Assembly (NCBI GenBank): GCA_009695465.1
Contig: SIAW01000020.1
Span: 1-34,046, forward strand
DNA: 34,046 nucleotides
Reading direction: 5' to 3'
Source: Pedosphaera sp.
GTDB lineage: Bacteria; Verrucomicrobiota; Verrucomicrobiia; Limisphaerales; UBA1100
Both the position numbers and the translations under genes were made by a program. The notes under the pieces are model-generated. The model was not told the DNA's origin and made no database searches. It saw only the letters and a program-made list of their open reading frames with translations. Positions 25,069 to 32,720 of the stretch are shown here, in pieces (the first letter of the stretch is position 1; each line of letters starts with the position of its first letter).

Positions 25069-26133
25069 GTGCAGTGCGCCTACGACATCACGCGTTCCTA
25101 CGAGGAGAACTTTGAGCGCGGCCCGTTTTTCGCCCGCACGGATTTCTCAGCACCCAACACACCGCCAAAACAGTTTCTTGGTTTGTCGGTGCGCAGTCGG
25201 ATGGGGATTGCGGCCGGGCTATTGCTCAACAGCAGATGGCTGCTGGCGTACGCGGCGCGGGGCTTCGATTTGCTGACCTACAAAACCGTGCGCTCGCGTG
25301 CGCGACCGAGTCATCCACAGCCCAACTGGGTGTTCGTGGAGGACGACGGCAAGACCGATGGGCCGGTGTTTGTCACCGAGCAGACTTCGTCGTTGCCCGA
25401 TGCCGCTCGGCGGATTAGTTCGGCCATCTGTTTCGGGATGCCTTCGATGGCGCCAGAATGGTGGCGCGAAGATGTGGCGCGGGCCAAAGCGGGATTGGGC
25501 GCGGGGCAATTGCTCATCGTCTCGGTGGTGGCCAGTCCGGAGCCGGGCTGGACGACAGCGCAACTCGCGGCCGACTACGCCCAGTGCGCAGCTTGGGCAG
25601 CAGCGGCCGGTGCGGATGTCATTGAGGCCAATCTTTCCTGTCCCAATCTCTGCCCGGCTGATGGCCCAGTGTATTGGGACACGGCACTGAGCCGGGAGGT
25701 GGCCCAGCGCATCCGCGATGGAATTGGATCGGTGCCGCTCCTGCTAAAGGTGGGACAGTTTGAGGAAGAGAATATGCAGCGAAACTTTCTGCGCGCAGTG
25801 GCAGATAGGGCGCAGGGCATCACGGTGGCCAACAACGTGTCGCGCCCAGTGTTGCATCGGGATGGTCGGCCGGTGTTTGGTTCCCAACACGAGAAAGCCG
25901 GCGTGGTGGGGCGGTTGATTCACGAGCCGGCGGTCGCGAGTGTGCGCGTGGCACGGCGGATTCTGACTGAGGAGGGATTGGGACTTTCCATCGCAGCGGT
26001 GGGTGGCGTGGCGAGCACCGAGGATGCGGCAGATTTTTTTGAGGCGGGCGCGGACGCCGTGATGATGGGCGGTGCGCCGATGTATCTGCCGGACTTAGCG
26101 GCGGAGATTAAAACCGCGCATCCGGAATGGTGA
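25069..26133 (+). CDS. Dihydroorotate-dehydrogenase-family flavoprotein, divergent
   Basis: The protein has 354 residues with the FMN-binding TIM barrel of the DHODH family. Recognisable are LLTYKTVRSRARPSHPQPN (class 1 form TKS...R.GNP.P, conserved lysine near residue 70), EANLSCPNLC near residue 187 with the class-1-type cysteine, and the phosphate-binding VGGVASTEDAADFFEAGADAVMMGG at the C-terminus. The substrate loop NSMGLPN of class 1A enzymes is here ICFGMPS, losing both asparagines that hold orotate, and there is an unusual N-terminal extension (YDITRSYEENFERGPFF). It may therefore act on another compound rather than serve pyrimidine synthesis. The start is GTG 25069, 38 bp after the VWA gene. 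The family is sure; the function is not. Confidence 0.8.
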   Translation: MQCAYDITRSYEENFERGPFFARTDFSAPNTPPKQFLGLSVRSRMGIAAGLLLNSRWLLAYAARGFDLLTYKTVRSRARPSHPQPNWVFVEDDGKTDGPVFVTEQTSSLPDAARRISSAICFGMPSMAPEWWREDVARAKAGLGAGQLLIVSVVASPEPGWTTAQLAADYAQCAAWAAAAGADVIEANLSCPNLCPADGPVYWDTALSREVAQRIRDGIGSVPLLLKVGQFEEENMQRNFLRAVADRAQGITVANNVSRPVLHRDGRPVFGSQHEKAGVVGRLIHEPAVASVRVARRILTEEGLGLSIAAVGGVASTEDAADFFEAGADAVMMGGAPMYLPDLAAEIKTAHPEW

Positions 26134-26204
26134 GCGATGAAGCTTATGCCTTGCCTGTGCGATGGGCTGTGGCCATGCTGCCGCCACACAACAAAAGTAA
26201 TTCC

Positions 26205-27095
26205 ATGAATCAACCTTTCACCCGACGTTCCTTTCTTCAAAGCACCCTCGTCACCGCCGCAGCCGCAGGGGCCACTTGGTTTGATGTGCCGCAGATTTTC
26301 GCCAAGGAGTCTGCGGGCCGCGCGGACTCGCTCAAGAAATACGGCGGCTTTCCCATGGGCATCCAAAGCTATTCGTTGCGCGGCTTTGGCGTTGATGGAC
26401 CGGAGGGCGCGTTGCAGAGGATCCAGAATCTGGGGCTGCATTGGGTGGAATTTTTTGGCGGGCACTATGCCATCACGCCCGATGAAAAGAAGATCGCGGA
26501 GATGAACGCGAAGCTGGCCAAGCACGACTTGTCGGTAAGCTCGCATGGCGTGAATGGTTTCTCCAAGGATCACGCGAAGAACGAGGCGATCTTTAAGTTC
26601 GCCAAGGCGGCGGGCATCCGCAACATCAGCGCGGATCCCACGCCGGATTCCTTCGAGAGCCTCGACAAGTTGGTGGCGCAGTACGATGTGCGCATCGCCA
26701 TCCACAATCACGGGCCGGGCGCGCGCTACAACACGCCCGAGGATTCGCTCAAGGCGGTGGAAGGCCACGACAAGCGCGTCGGTTTCTGCGCGGACTTGGG
26801 GCACTACATTCGTTCCGGATACGACGCGGCGGAGGTGGTGGAGAAACTGGGCGCGCGGCTGTACGGAATTCACCTCAAAGATTTCGCGGAGAAGAAGAGC
26901 AACGCCAAAGGCGTCATCCTCGGCAAAGGCCAGATGGATGTGGCGGCGGTGTTCAAGGCGATGCGCAAAGTGAAGTTCCCGGCCGACGGCGCGTTGAGCC
27001 TCGAGTACGAAGAGAATCCGAAAGACCCGATCGCCGAGATCAAAGAGTGCCTCGACATCGCTGCGGCTGCTGCGCAGAAAGCGGCCAAGGGCTAA
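26205..27095 (+). CDS. Tat-exported sugar phosphate isomerase/epimerase-like TIM-barrel protein
   Basis: The protein has 296 residues. A Tat signal TRRSFLQ at residues 6-12 is followed by an alanine-rich stretch (TLVTAAAAGATWF). The barrel is of the xylose-isomerase-like/AP-endonuclease-2 type: GIQSYSLRGFG, then IHNHGPG, CADLGHY, GIHLKD and SLEYEENP supply the usual His/Asp/Glu metal ligands. Such exported members are plentiful in PVC bacteria next to DUF1080 and Gfo/Idh/MocA genes, where they are believed to work on oxidised sugars. ATG 26205 places the Tat signal at the very N-terminus; an in-frame start at 26127 would overlap the upstream gene. A strong hairpin terminator follows. Substrate unknown. 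Confidence 0.88.
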   Translation: MNQPFTRRSFLQSTLVTAAAAGATWFDVPQIFAKESAGRADSLKKYGGFPMGIQSYSLRGFGVDGPEGALQRIQNLGLHWVEFFGGHYAITPDEKKIAEMNAKLAKHDLSVSSHGVNGFSKDHAKNEAIFKFAKAAGIRNISADPTPDSFESLDKLVAQYDVRIAIHNHGPGARYNTPEDSLKAVEGHDKRVGFCADLGHYIRSGYDAAEVVEKLGARLYGIHLKDFAEKKSNAKGVILGKGQMDVAAVFKAMRKVKFPADGALSLEYEENPKDPIAEIKECLDIAAAAAQKAAKG

Positions 27096-27121
27096 ACGCT
27101 CGCGACAGTTTTTGAAAACAC

Positions 27122-27150
27122 AAAGGGGCGAACTCACGTTCGCCCCTTTT
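27122..27150. terminator. Strong hairpin terminator between convergent genes, possibly bidirectional
   Basis: AAAGGGGCGAAC and GTTCGCCCCTTT form a perfect 12-bp stem with a TCAC loop, ending in TTTT on the + strand. It lies between the + gene ending at 27095 and the - gene ending at 27177, 26-27 bp from each stop, so it may serve both. On the - strand the stem also ends in CCCCTTT, followed by a G. Confidence 0.9.
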
Positions 27151-27176
27151 GCTTTGGATCGTTGAATGCGGCGGTG

Positions 27177-27851
27177 TTACTTGAGCGGCTTGATCGCGAT
27201 GTTGCGAAACGCCACCGGGCCGTGATCGCCTTGGAACATGATCGGCCCCTTCGCCTTTTCCTTGCCGTCCACGCCGCCGGGCGTGCCTTTGGGCATCTCC
27301 ACATTCTCGTGCAACACTTGGCCGTTGAGGATCACCTTTTGAAAAACGGCGTTGCTGGTCTTCTTGCCGTTGGCATCAAAGCGCGGCGCCTTGAAATGGA
27401 TTTCGTACTTCTGCCATTCACCGGGTTTCTTGCTGGCGTTCACACGCGGCGGCTGTGCGCCGTAAAGCGCGCCCATGTCGCCGCCGCCCGGCTTGGCTTT
27501 GCCGAAGCTGTCAAACACCTGAATCTCGTACTCGCCCATCACGTAGATGCCGGAGTTGGAACCCTTGGGCACCATGACCTCGATCTCGAAGATCGCATCG
27601 CCGAACGTGGCCTCGCTGTAAATATCCACGCCGCCGCCCTTGGCGTTGACCAACTCGCCGCTGTCTTTGGCCACGGTCAACTCGCCATTCTTCACCGCGT
27701 TCATGGTCGCAGTGCCGGCCGTCCACTGGCTTTTTTCCTTCGCGCCCTTTGTTTTCCAACCGGCCAGATCCTTGCCATTGAACGGCGAGGCGTCATCGGC
27801 GGCCAGAGTGAGAGTGAGTGTGCAGAGACAGAGAGGCAGGAGTGATTTCAT
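27177..27851 (-). CDS. Exported DUF1080 protein (3-keto-disaccharide hydrolase-like domain)
   Basis: The protein has 224 residues. A signal peptide (MKSLLPLCLCTLTLTLA) is followed by the DUF1080 start SPFNGKDLAGWK. The fold is a concanavalin-like beta sandwich; further markers are IFEIEVMVPKGSNSGIYVMG, YEIQVFDS, GALYG and the C-terminal GPIMFQGDHGPVAFRNIAIK. Some members hydrolyse 3-keto-glycosides after a Gfo/Idh/MocA enzyme has oxidised the sugar. Here a Tat-exported Gfo/Idh/MocA gene (9935) and a Tat-exported isomerase-like gene (26205) occur in the same window, but not in one operon, so a shared pathway is only suggested. It converges on the hairpin at 27122 and is divergent from the MFS gene, with about 100 bp between the starts. 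Confidence 0.92.
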   Translation of the reverse strand: MKSLLPLCLCTLTLTLAADDASPFNGKDLAGWKTKGAKEKSQWTAGTATMNAVKNGELTVAKDSGELVNAKGGGVDIYSEATFGDAIFEIEVMVPKGSNSGIYVMGEYEIQVFDSFGKAKPGGGDMGALYGAQPPRVNASKKPGEWQKYEIHFKAPRFDANGKKTSNAVFQKVILNGQVLHENVEMPKGTPGGVDGKEKAKGPIMFQGDHGPVAFRNIAIKPLK

Positions 27852-27950
27852 AAAAGAGTGTCGGCCGACATGTTTGTTTGGGTGGCGCGAATGTCAAGCC
27901 TCCGCCTTTTGGCTTTCCACCGCGCGACGCTTGGTCAAGACTCGGCCGCG

Positions 27951-29234
27951 ATGGAAGTATCCCCTGCGCTGGACAAGCCAGCATATCGGTCTGGGGCGCG
28001 CAGACTTTTCAATCGCGGATTCATTTCGCTCTCCATCACCCAATTCTTCGGCGCGGCCAACGACAACATTCTCAAGCAAGTGCTCACGTTGTCGGTGGCC
28101 GCCGGCGGCGTGTGGGACGGCAAACTGGGCAATGGCGGGCAGGCTTACGCGGTCTATTTCATGGCGCTGCCTTTCATCCTCTTCTCCGGATTTTCCGGCC
28201 AGCTCGCCGACCGTTACAGCAAGGAGCGGTTGGCGTTTTGGGTCAAGGTGTTTGAGATCTTCATCGCCGTGGTGGCCTTCGCGGGGTTCTGGTTTCAGAG
28301 CGTGTGGTTCTGCTTGATGGCGATGTTCCTGCTGGGCACGCACTCGGCGTTTTACGGGCCAGCCAAATACGGGATGATCCCCGAGTTGGTGGATCGGGGT
28401 GAGCTCAGCCGCGCCAACGGCATCATCAACATGATGACCAACCTCGCCGTCATCGCCGGCACCGTGGTGGCCGGGCCAGTGTACGCGCAATTCGCCGGCG
28501 AAGGCGGCGGGCCGCAGCAACTGTGGATACCCGGCGCGGCGATGATGGCCGTCGCCGTGGCCGGATTATGCGCGGTGCTGTTCCTCTCCAAATTACCCGC
28601 GCAAAATCCCGCGCTGCAACTGCGCTGGCACGTCGTGTCGCCCTATGTGGTGACGTTGCGCGAAATGGCCCGCACACCGGTGTTGCGGGTGATGTACGGT
28701 TGGGCGCTCTTTTATCTGATCGCGGCGATAGTGCTGCTCATCATTTCCGATTACCGCGACGTGCTGCAGGTCAGCTCCACTCGCGCGGTCGCGCTGATGG
28801 GTGTGCTGGGCGTGTCCATCGGCATTGGCAGCGGCGTGGCCGGCTGGATATCAGGGCATCAGATCAAGCCGCGATTGATCCCCGTGGGCACCATCCCGCT
28901 CACCGTGATGTTCCTGTTGCTGGCGACGGCTCCCAAGCGCTACGACCTGGTGGCGTTTTACATCGGCGTGATGGGCCTCTTCGCTGGCTGCTACGTCATC
29001 CCGCTGCAGTCGCTGCTGCAAAAACTTTCGCCGGACGATTCGCGCGGGCGATTCATGGGCGTGGCCAATGCCTTTTCATTTGTCACCATCATCGTGGGCG
29101 CGGCCATCTTTCAAGGCGCGAAAGTGCTGGAGATTGAATCGCAGCACGTCTTCTACATCGCCGCCGCACTAGCAGCCGTGGGCACAGCCTACTATTTCTT
29201 TCTGCTGCCGCCCGCTGTTCGTGAGGATCAATGA
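27951..29234 (+). CDS. LplT-like MFS transporter (lysophospholipid transporter family)
   Basis: A polytopic membrane protein of about 427 residues. The N-terminal motif FFGAANDNILKQ and the following GTHSAFYGPAKYGMIPELV match LplT and the MFS half of Aas-type fusions, which flip lysophospholipids inward for reacylation. Further membrane segments include VMYGWALFYLIAAIVLLII and GIGSGVAGWISG. I chose ATG 27951 over GTG 27858 and ATG 27870/27891 because the upstream residues lack family similarity and reach towards the divergent gene. Two PlsC acyltransferases lie 5-9 kb away on the same strand, so a role in supplying or returning lysolipids is plausible, but no operon connects them. It converges with the - strand gene at 29246. 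Confidence 0.82.
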   Translation: MEVSPALDKPAYRSGARRLFNRGFISLSITQFFGAANDNILKQVLTLSVAAGGVWDGKLGNGGQAYAVYFMALPFILFSGFSGQLADRYSKERLAFWVKVFEIFIAVVAFAGFWFQSVWFCLMAMFLLGTHSAFYGPAKYGMIPELVDRGELSRANGIINMMTNLAVIAGTVVAGPVYAQFAGEGGGPQQLWIPGAAMMAVAVAGLCAVLFLSKLPAQNPALQLRWHVVSPYVVTLREMARTPVLRVMYGWALFYLIAAIVLLIISDYRDVLQVSSTRAVALMGVLGVSIGIGSGVAGWISGHQIKPRLIPVGTIPLTVMFLLLATAPKRYDLVAFYIGVMGLFAGCYVIPLQSLLQKLSPDDSRGRFMGVANAFSFVTIIVGAAIFQGAKVLEIESQHVFYIAAALAAVGTAYYFFLLPPAVREDQ

Positions 29235-29245
29235 TGAGAGGCTGA

Positions 29246-30280
29246 TCAACTGGCCGGCCGCGCGACGACCACCACGTGCTGGCCTTGCTCGACGCGCGCC
29301 TGCCACGCCTGCGCGATGACGTAGCCCTCCAGTCGCGCCTTCAGTTCGTACGGTGGCTCGTCAATGCGATGGAAGTCGTGCAGCAACGCCACCGTCTGGC
29401 CCGCGTGCACAAACGCGCCGCAGTCCACCACCGGCTCGAAATGCCCGGGCCACGGCGCGGGAACGAAACAATCGCGATCCACCATCTCCACGATGCGCTG
29501 AGTGCCGTCGGCATGATGATCAATCGGGGCGATCTGCCCGGCGAGCTGCCCGTGATGGATCGCCGCGGCCAGCACACCGTGCCGACCGTACCGCACGCCC
29601 TGCGCGTTGACCGCCGCGCCCCAACCCAGCTCCGTGCCGATGGTAATTTTGCCGAGCCGCTCCGCCTCGCTGGGCAACAGACCGGGCGTACGGTTTTGGT
29701 AAGTGATGATGAAGGGCGTGCCGAACCAGCGCGCCGTCTCCGCCATCGCCTTGGACTGCGCGGCATCGTCCACGTGATGAAAACTGGTGGTAAGCGCAAA
29801 GCGTGCGACCACGCCGCCGGAGTGCAGATCAATCACCACATGCACCTGCGGCCAGATGTGCTCGCGCACAAACCGCGCGATGCGATGCGTGATGCCGCCC
29901 AGCGCCGTCGTGGTGCCCGCGCCGTCCACGAACGCGCGATTGAGATTCACGCCGTCTTCGTTGGAGCTCTCACGCGTGCCGCTGCGAAAGGCGGCGGTGT
30001 TCAACACCGGCACGAACACCAGTCGCCCGCGCACGTCGGCGGGGTTGATTTCGAGCAGGAGTTTCTTGATGACCACTGGCCCCTCGTATTCGTTGCCGTG
30101 ATTGGAGCCGAACACGACGAGGCCGCGCCCGCACTCCGCCTCCGGCCCCACCATCACCGTCAGCGGCACGTGCCACTCGCCCCAGATGCTGTCGTGTTCC
30201 AAGCTCACCCAATAATCGCGGCGGCCGGGCGAGGTGAAATCCAGTTGATCGGGGGTGGCGACGGTGCGCGTGGGGTTCAT
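29246..30280 (-). CDS. Succinylglutamate desuccinylase/aspartoacylase-family zinc hydrolase
   Basis: The protein has 344 residues with the M14-like AstE/AspA fold. Zinc ligands are H61 and E64 in GSNHGNEYEG and H153 in DLHSGG; the substrate arginine region is DGVNLNRAF near residue 109. The C-terminal part (residues about 265-340) is the small beta domain with FEPVVDCGAFVHAGQTVALL. The family removes acyl groups from N-acyl amino acids; relatives include AstE, aspartoacylase and DoeB, which deacetylates N-acetyl-diaminobutyrate in ectoine breakdown. No ectoine or arginine pathway genes are nearby, so the exact substrate cannot be named. There is no signal peptide. It is the last gene of the leftward run, 51 bp after the alpha/beta hydrolase. 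Confidence 0.85.
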   Translation of the reverse strand: MNPTRTVATPDQLDFTSPGRRDYWVSLEHDSIWGEWHVPLTVMVGPEAECGRGLVVFGSNHGNEYEGPVVIKKLLLEINPADVRGRLVFVPVLNTAAFRSGTRESSNEDGVNLNRAFVDGAGTTTALGGITHRIARFVREHIWPQVHVVIDLHSGGVVARFALTTSFHHVDDAAQSKAMAETARWFGTPFIITYQNRTPGLLPSEAERLGKITIGTELGWGAAVNAQGVRYGRHGVLAAAIHHGQLAGQIAPIDHHADGTQRIVEMVDRDCFVPAPWPGHFEPVVDCGAFVHAGQTVALLHDFHRIDEPPYELKARLEGYVIAQAWQARVEQGQHVVVVARPAS

Positions 30281-30331
30281 CGCGCCGACTGTAGCAGGCG
30301 GTCACGTGGCCGCCAATCCCTGCGCGCGACG

Positions 30332-31252
30332 CTACTGGCGCGCGGGCGGGAGAGGATTGCGGGCCAGTCCATCTTTCATGAAGTCCACGATGGACTGCAT
30401 GATCTTCGGCCGGTCCACACCTTCGAAATAATGATTGGTGTCGTACCACGCGACCTTTGAACCTTCGCCGGCAGCTTGATGCAACGCGGTGGCAAAAGGC
30501 CGCAGCACAATCGCATCCTTCTTGGCGTTGATCATCAACAGCGGACGCGGCGCGATGCGCGCGACGTGATATGCCGGATCGAGCACGGGCACATCGGGGC
30601 GATCAGCCATCGGCACGCCGAGCAGGCCGATGAGTTTGCCGCCGCCCCCGACGCAGACCACCGTGCGCACGCGCGGATCGTACGCGGCGTAGGTGACGCC
30701 CGTGATGCCGCCCCAACTGAACCCGATGTAGCCCAGCCGCGTCTTGTCCACATCCGCGCGCGTGGCGAGATAATCAAAGGCGCGGCTGTAATCGCCGCAG
30801 TGTTGCTGGAACCAGCGGTGCATCTGCGGCATGTCCCACCACGCGGGGCTGGGCTGATTGTTGCGGCGTTCGCCACGGCGCGGCGCATCAATGGCCAGCG
30901 CCACCACGCCTTGTTCGGCGAGCAGCCGGCAGCAGTGAAAGATGTACTCGGCCTGTTTCTTGTCGCCGATGCCATGCTGCACCAGCACGGCAGGGCGGCG
31001 GCCGTCCGGTTTTTGGGGCAGATAAAGATGGCCGGGCACGCGGTCGCCTTCGATGCCGTTGAACTCGACGCGCAGCTTCGTGTGGCCTTCGGCTGCTTCC
31101 AGCAATTTTTCAGTGGCACGCAGCGGCGCGTCGTGCGCGGTGCGATAGAGGGGCGCGGTTTTGTTGGAGTCAGCGGGAGCCGCAGCCGTTCCAGTTAAAC
31201 ACCACGCAGTTGCGGCGAGGCAAAGGAGAACCGTGCGAAGGACGTGTGTCAT
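30332..31252 (-). CDS. Exported alpha/beta hydrolase (dienelactone hydrolase / acetyl esterase-like)
   Basis: The protein has 306 residues from ATG 31252, where the signal peptide MTHVLRTVLLCLAATAWCL begins; a TTG at 31285 would overlap the previous gene. The catalytic triad can be read as S179 in GFSWGG, D246 in NAKKDAIV and H274 in DTNHYF. The oxyanion-side motif VLVQHGIGDKK is near residue 90, and residues 128-150 are an insertion rich in Trp/Gln (PAWWDMPQMHRWFQQH) that likely shapes the pocket. Such exported esterases in PVC genomes often remove acetyl or other esters from polysaccharides. The gene lies 29 bp after the DUF1501 gene. Substrate unknown. Confidence 0.87.
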   Translation of the reverse strand: MTHVLRTVLLCLAATAWCLTGTAAAPADSNKTAPLYRTAHDAPLRATEKLLEAAEGHTKLRVEFNGIEGDRVPGHLYLPQKPDGRRPAVLVQHGIGDKKQAEYIFHCCRLLAEQGVVALAIDAPRRGERRNNQPSPAWWDMPQMHRWFQQHCGDYSRAFDYLATRADVDKTRLGYIGFSWGGITGVTYAAYDPRVRTVVCVGGGGKLIGLLGVPMADRPDVPVLDPAYHVARIAPRPLLMINAKKDAIVLRPFATALHQAAGEGSKVAWYDTNHYFEGVDRPKIMQSIVDFMKDGLARNPLPPARQ

Positions 31253-31281
31253 GTTGGATGCGGCGAACGAGTCAGCCGCGG

Positions 31282-32667
31282 TCAACCGAAGAGCGCGGTC
31301 AACGGGCGGCCGTCATTGATGCGGTGCGGCCGGTTGAGATTGTCGTGCACCATCGCGTCGGGGGTCAGTCCCAGCGCGTGATACATCGTGGCGTGCAGAT
31401 CGGCGGGCGAGACGGGATTGTCCACCACGTAGGCCGATTGCTTGTCGCTCTTGCCATACACGGTGCCGCCGCGGATGCCGCCACCGGCCAGCACTGCGGA
31501 TTGGCAGGCGCCCCAGTGATCGCGCCCCGCGGTGGCGTTGATCTTGGGCGTGCGCCCGAATTCGCCGAACATCGCCACGAGCGTCTCATCCAACATGCCG
31601 CGCTGCGTGAGGTCTTCCATCAAGGCGTAAAAACCACGGTCGAGCGAGGGCAGGCAGTACTCCGCCTTCAACATGTCATAGCCGGTCTTGCCCTCGAAGT
31701 TGCCGTGGTTGTCCCAGACGTTGGCCACGTTGCCGCCTTTCTGGATGTACATCCACGAGATGGTGACCAGTCGCACGCCCGATTCCACCAGTCGCCGCGC
31801 CATCAGGATGCTCTCGCCCCATTCATTGCGGCCGTAACGCTCGCGGGTCTGCGGCGTTTCCTTGTTGATGTCCAGCGCGGCCTTGACCTTGGAGGTGAGC
31901 AGCATGCCCAACGCCTGCTTGCGATATTCCATATGATCCGCCGTGGCGGGATCGGTCTGCAATTTGCGGTCGATGTCCTCGAGTGTCTGCATCAACCCAT
32001 GCCGCGCCAGCAAGCGGGTGTTGCTGACGGCGTCAGGCAACGTGAGCGGGAAAAGTTCGTCGGCCTTGGTCTCCTCACCCACGCGGCCGATCTCCAGTGG
32101 ATCATGCCGCGGCCCCACGAAGCCCGCGTGTGTGCCGGAGTAGGTCACGCCATCGTGCCCGATGGGGCGCGGGATGGTGACGGTGGCCGGCATGTTGGAT
32201 GTGGGCCGCAGCGCCGAGAGCACCGAGCCCATGCCCGGGCGGTCGTGGCGATTGCGATGGTTGCGGCTGAAAACCTTTTGCGGATCGCGATAGCCGGTGA
32301 GGGTGTAATACACCGAGTTGCCGTGCTCATCGCTGTCATGCGTCAGCGAACGGATGATGGCCGTCTTGTCCGTCAGCTTGGCAAAGAGCGGCATCTCTTC
32401 GCTGACGTGGATGCCCGGCACCTTGGTGGGGATGGGCTTGAAAAGACTGCGCACGCCGGCGGGCGCTTCGGGGTTGGGATCCCACATGTCCATCTGCGGC
32501 GGGCCGCCCCAAAGATAGATGAGGATGCACGACTTGGCCTTGCCGCCGGCCGCCGGATGCACTGCGCGGGATTGTTCGGCCAACGTCAACCCCGGCAGGG
32601 TGAGGGCGCCCGCCCCGAGCTGCCCCAACCGGATCATCGCATCACGTCGGTGGAGCATAGCGGACAT
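31282..32667 (-). CDS. DUF1501 family protein (sulfatase-like fold, exported)
   Basis: The protein has 461 residues from ATG 32667. Like most DUF1501 proteins it begins with a Tat-like signal (HRRDAMIRLGQLGAGALTL). It then shows the markers ILIYLWGGPPQMDMWDPNP, the metal-site region DNHGNFEG, and MFGEFGRTPKINATAGRDHW near residue 385, followed by YVVDNPVSPADLHATMYHAL. The family belongs to the alkaline phosphatase/sulfatase superfamily and is very common in Planctomycetes and Verrucomicrobia, usually paired with DUF1549/DUF1553 cytochrome-type proteins; no such partner is present here. It may be co-transcribed with the alpha/beta hydrolase. The role is not established. An earlier in-frame start (32766) would run into the neighbouring gene. 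Confidence 0.9.
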   Translation of the reverse strand: MSAMLHRRDAMIRLGQLGAGALTLPGLTLAEQSRAVHPAAGGKAKSCILIYLWGGPPQMDMWDPNPEAPAGVRSLFKPIPTKVPGIHVSEEMPLFAKLTDKTAIIRSLTHDSDEHGNSVYYTLTGYRDPQKVFSRNHRNRHDRPGMGSVLSALRPTSNMPATVTIPRPIGHDGVTYSGTHAGFVGPRHDPLEIGRVGEETKADELFPLTLPDAVSNTRLLARHGLMQTLEDIDRKLQTDPATADHMEYRKQALGMLLTSKVKAALDINKETPQTRERYGRNEWGESILMARRLVESGVRLVTISWMYIQKGGNVANVWDNHGNFEGKTGYDMLKAEYCLPSLDRGFYALMEDLTQRGMLDETLVAMFGEFGRTPKINATAGRDHWGACQSAVLAGGGIRGGTVYGKSDKQSAYVVDNPVSPADLHATMYHALGLTPDAMVHDNLNRPHRINDGRPLTALFG

Positions 32668-32720
32668 TGTCTCTTGGGTTAGTCCACGCGGATCATTGCT
32701 GACCCTGCGGTTTGGCCTCC

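Noticed and set aside
31210-32682. Long + strand open frame (490 codons) opposite the DUF1501 gene
   Set aside because: The - strand protein has all DUF1501 markers; the + frame is His/Arg-rich without motifs.
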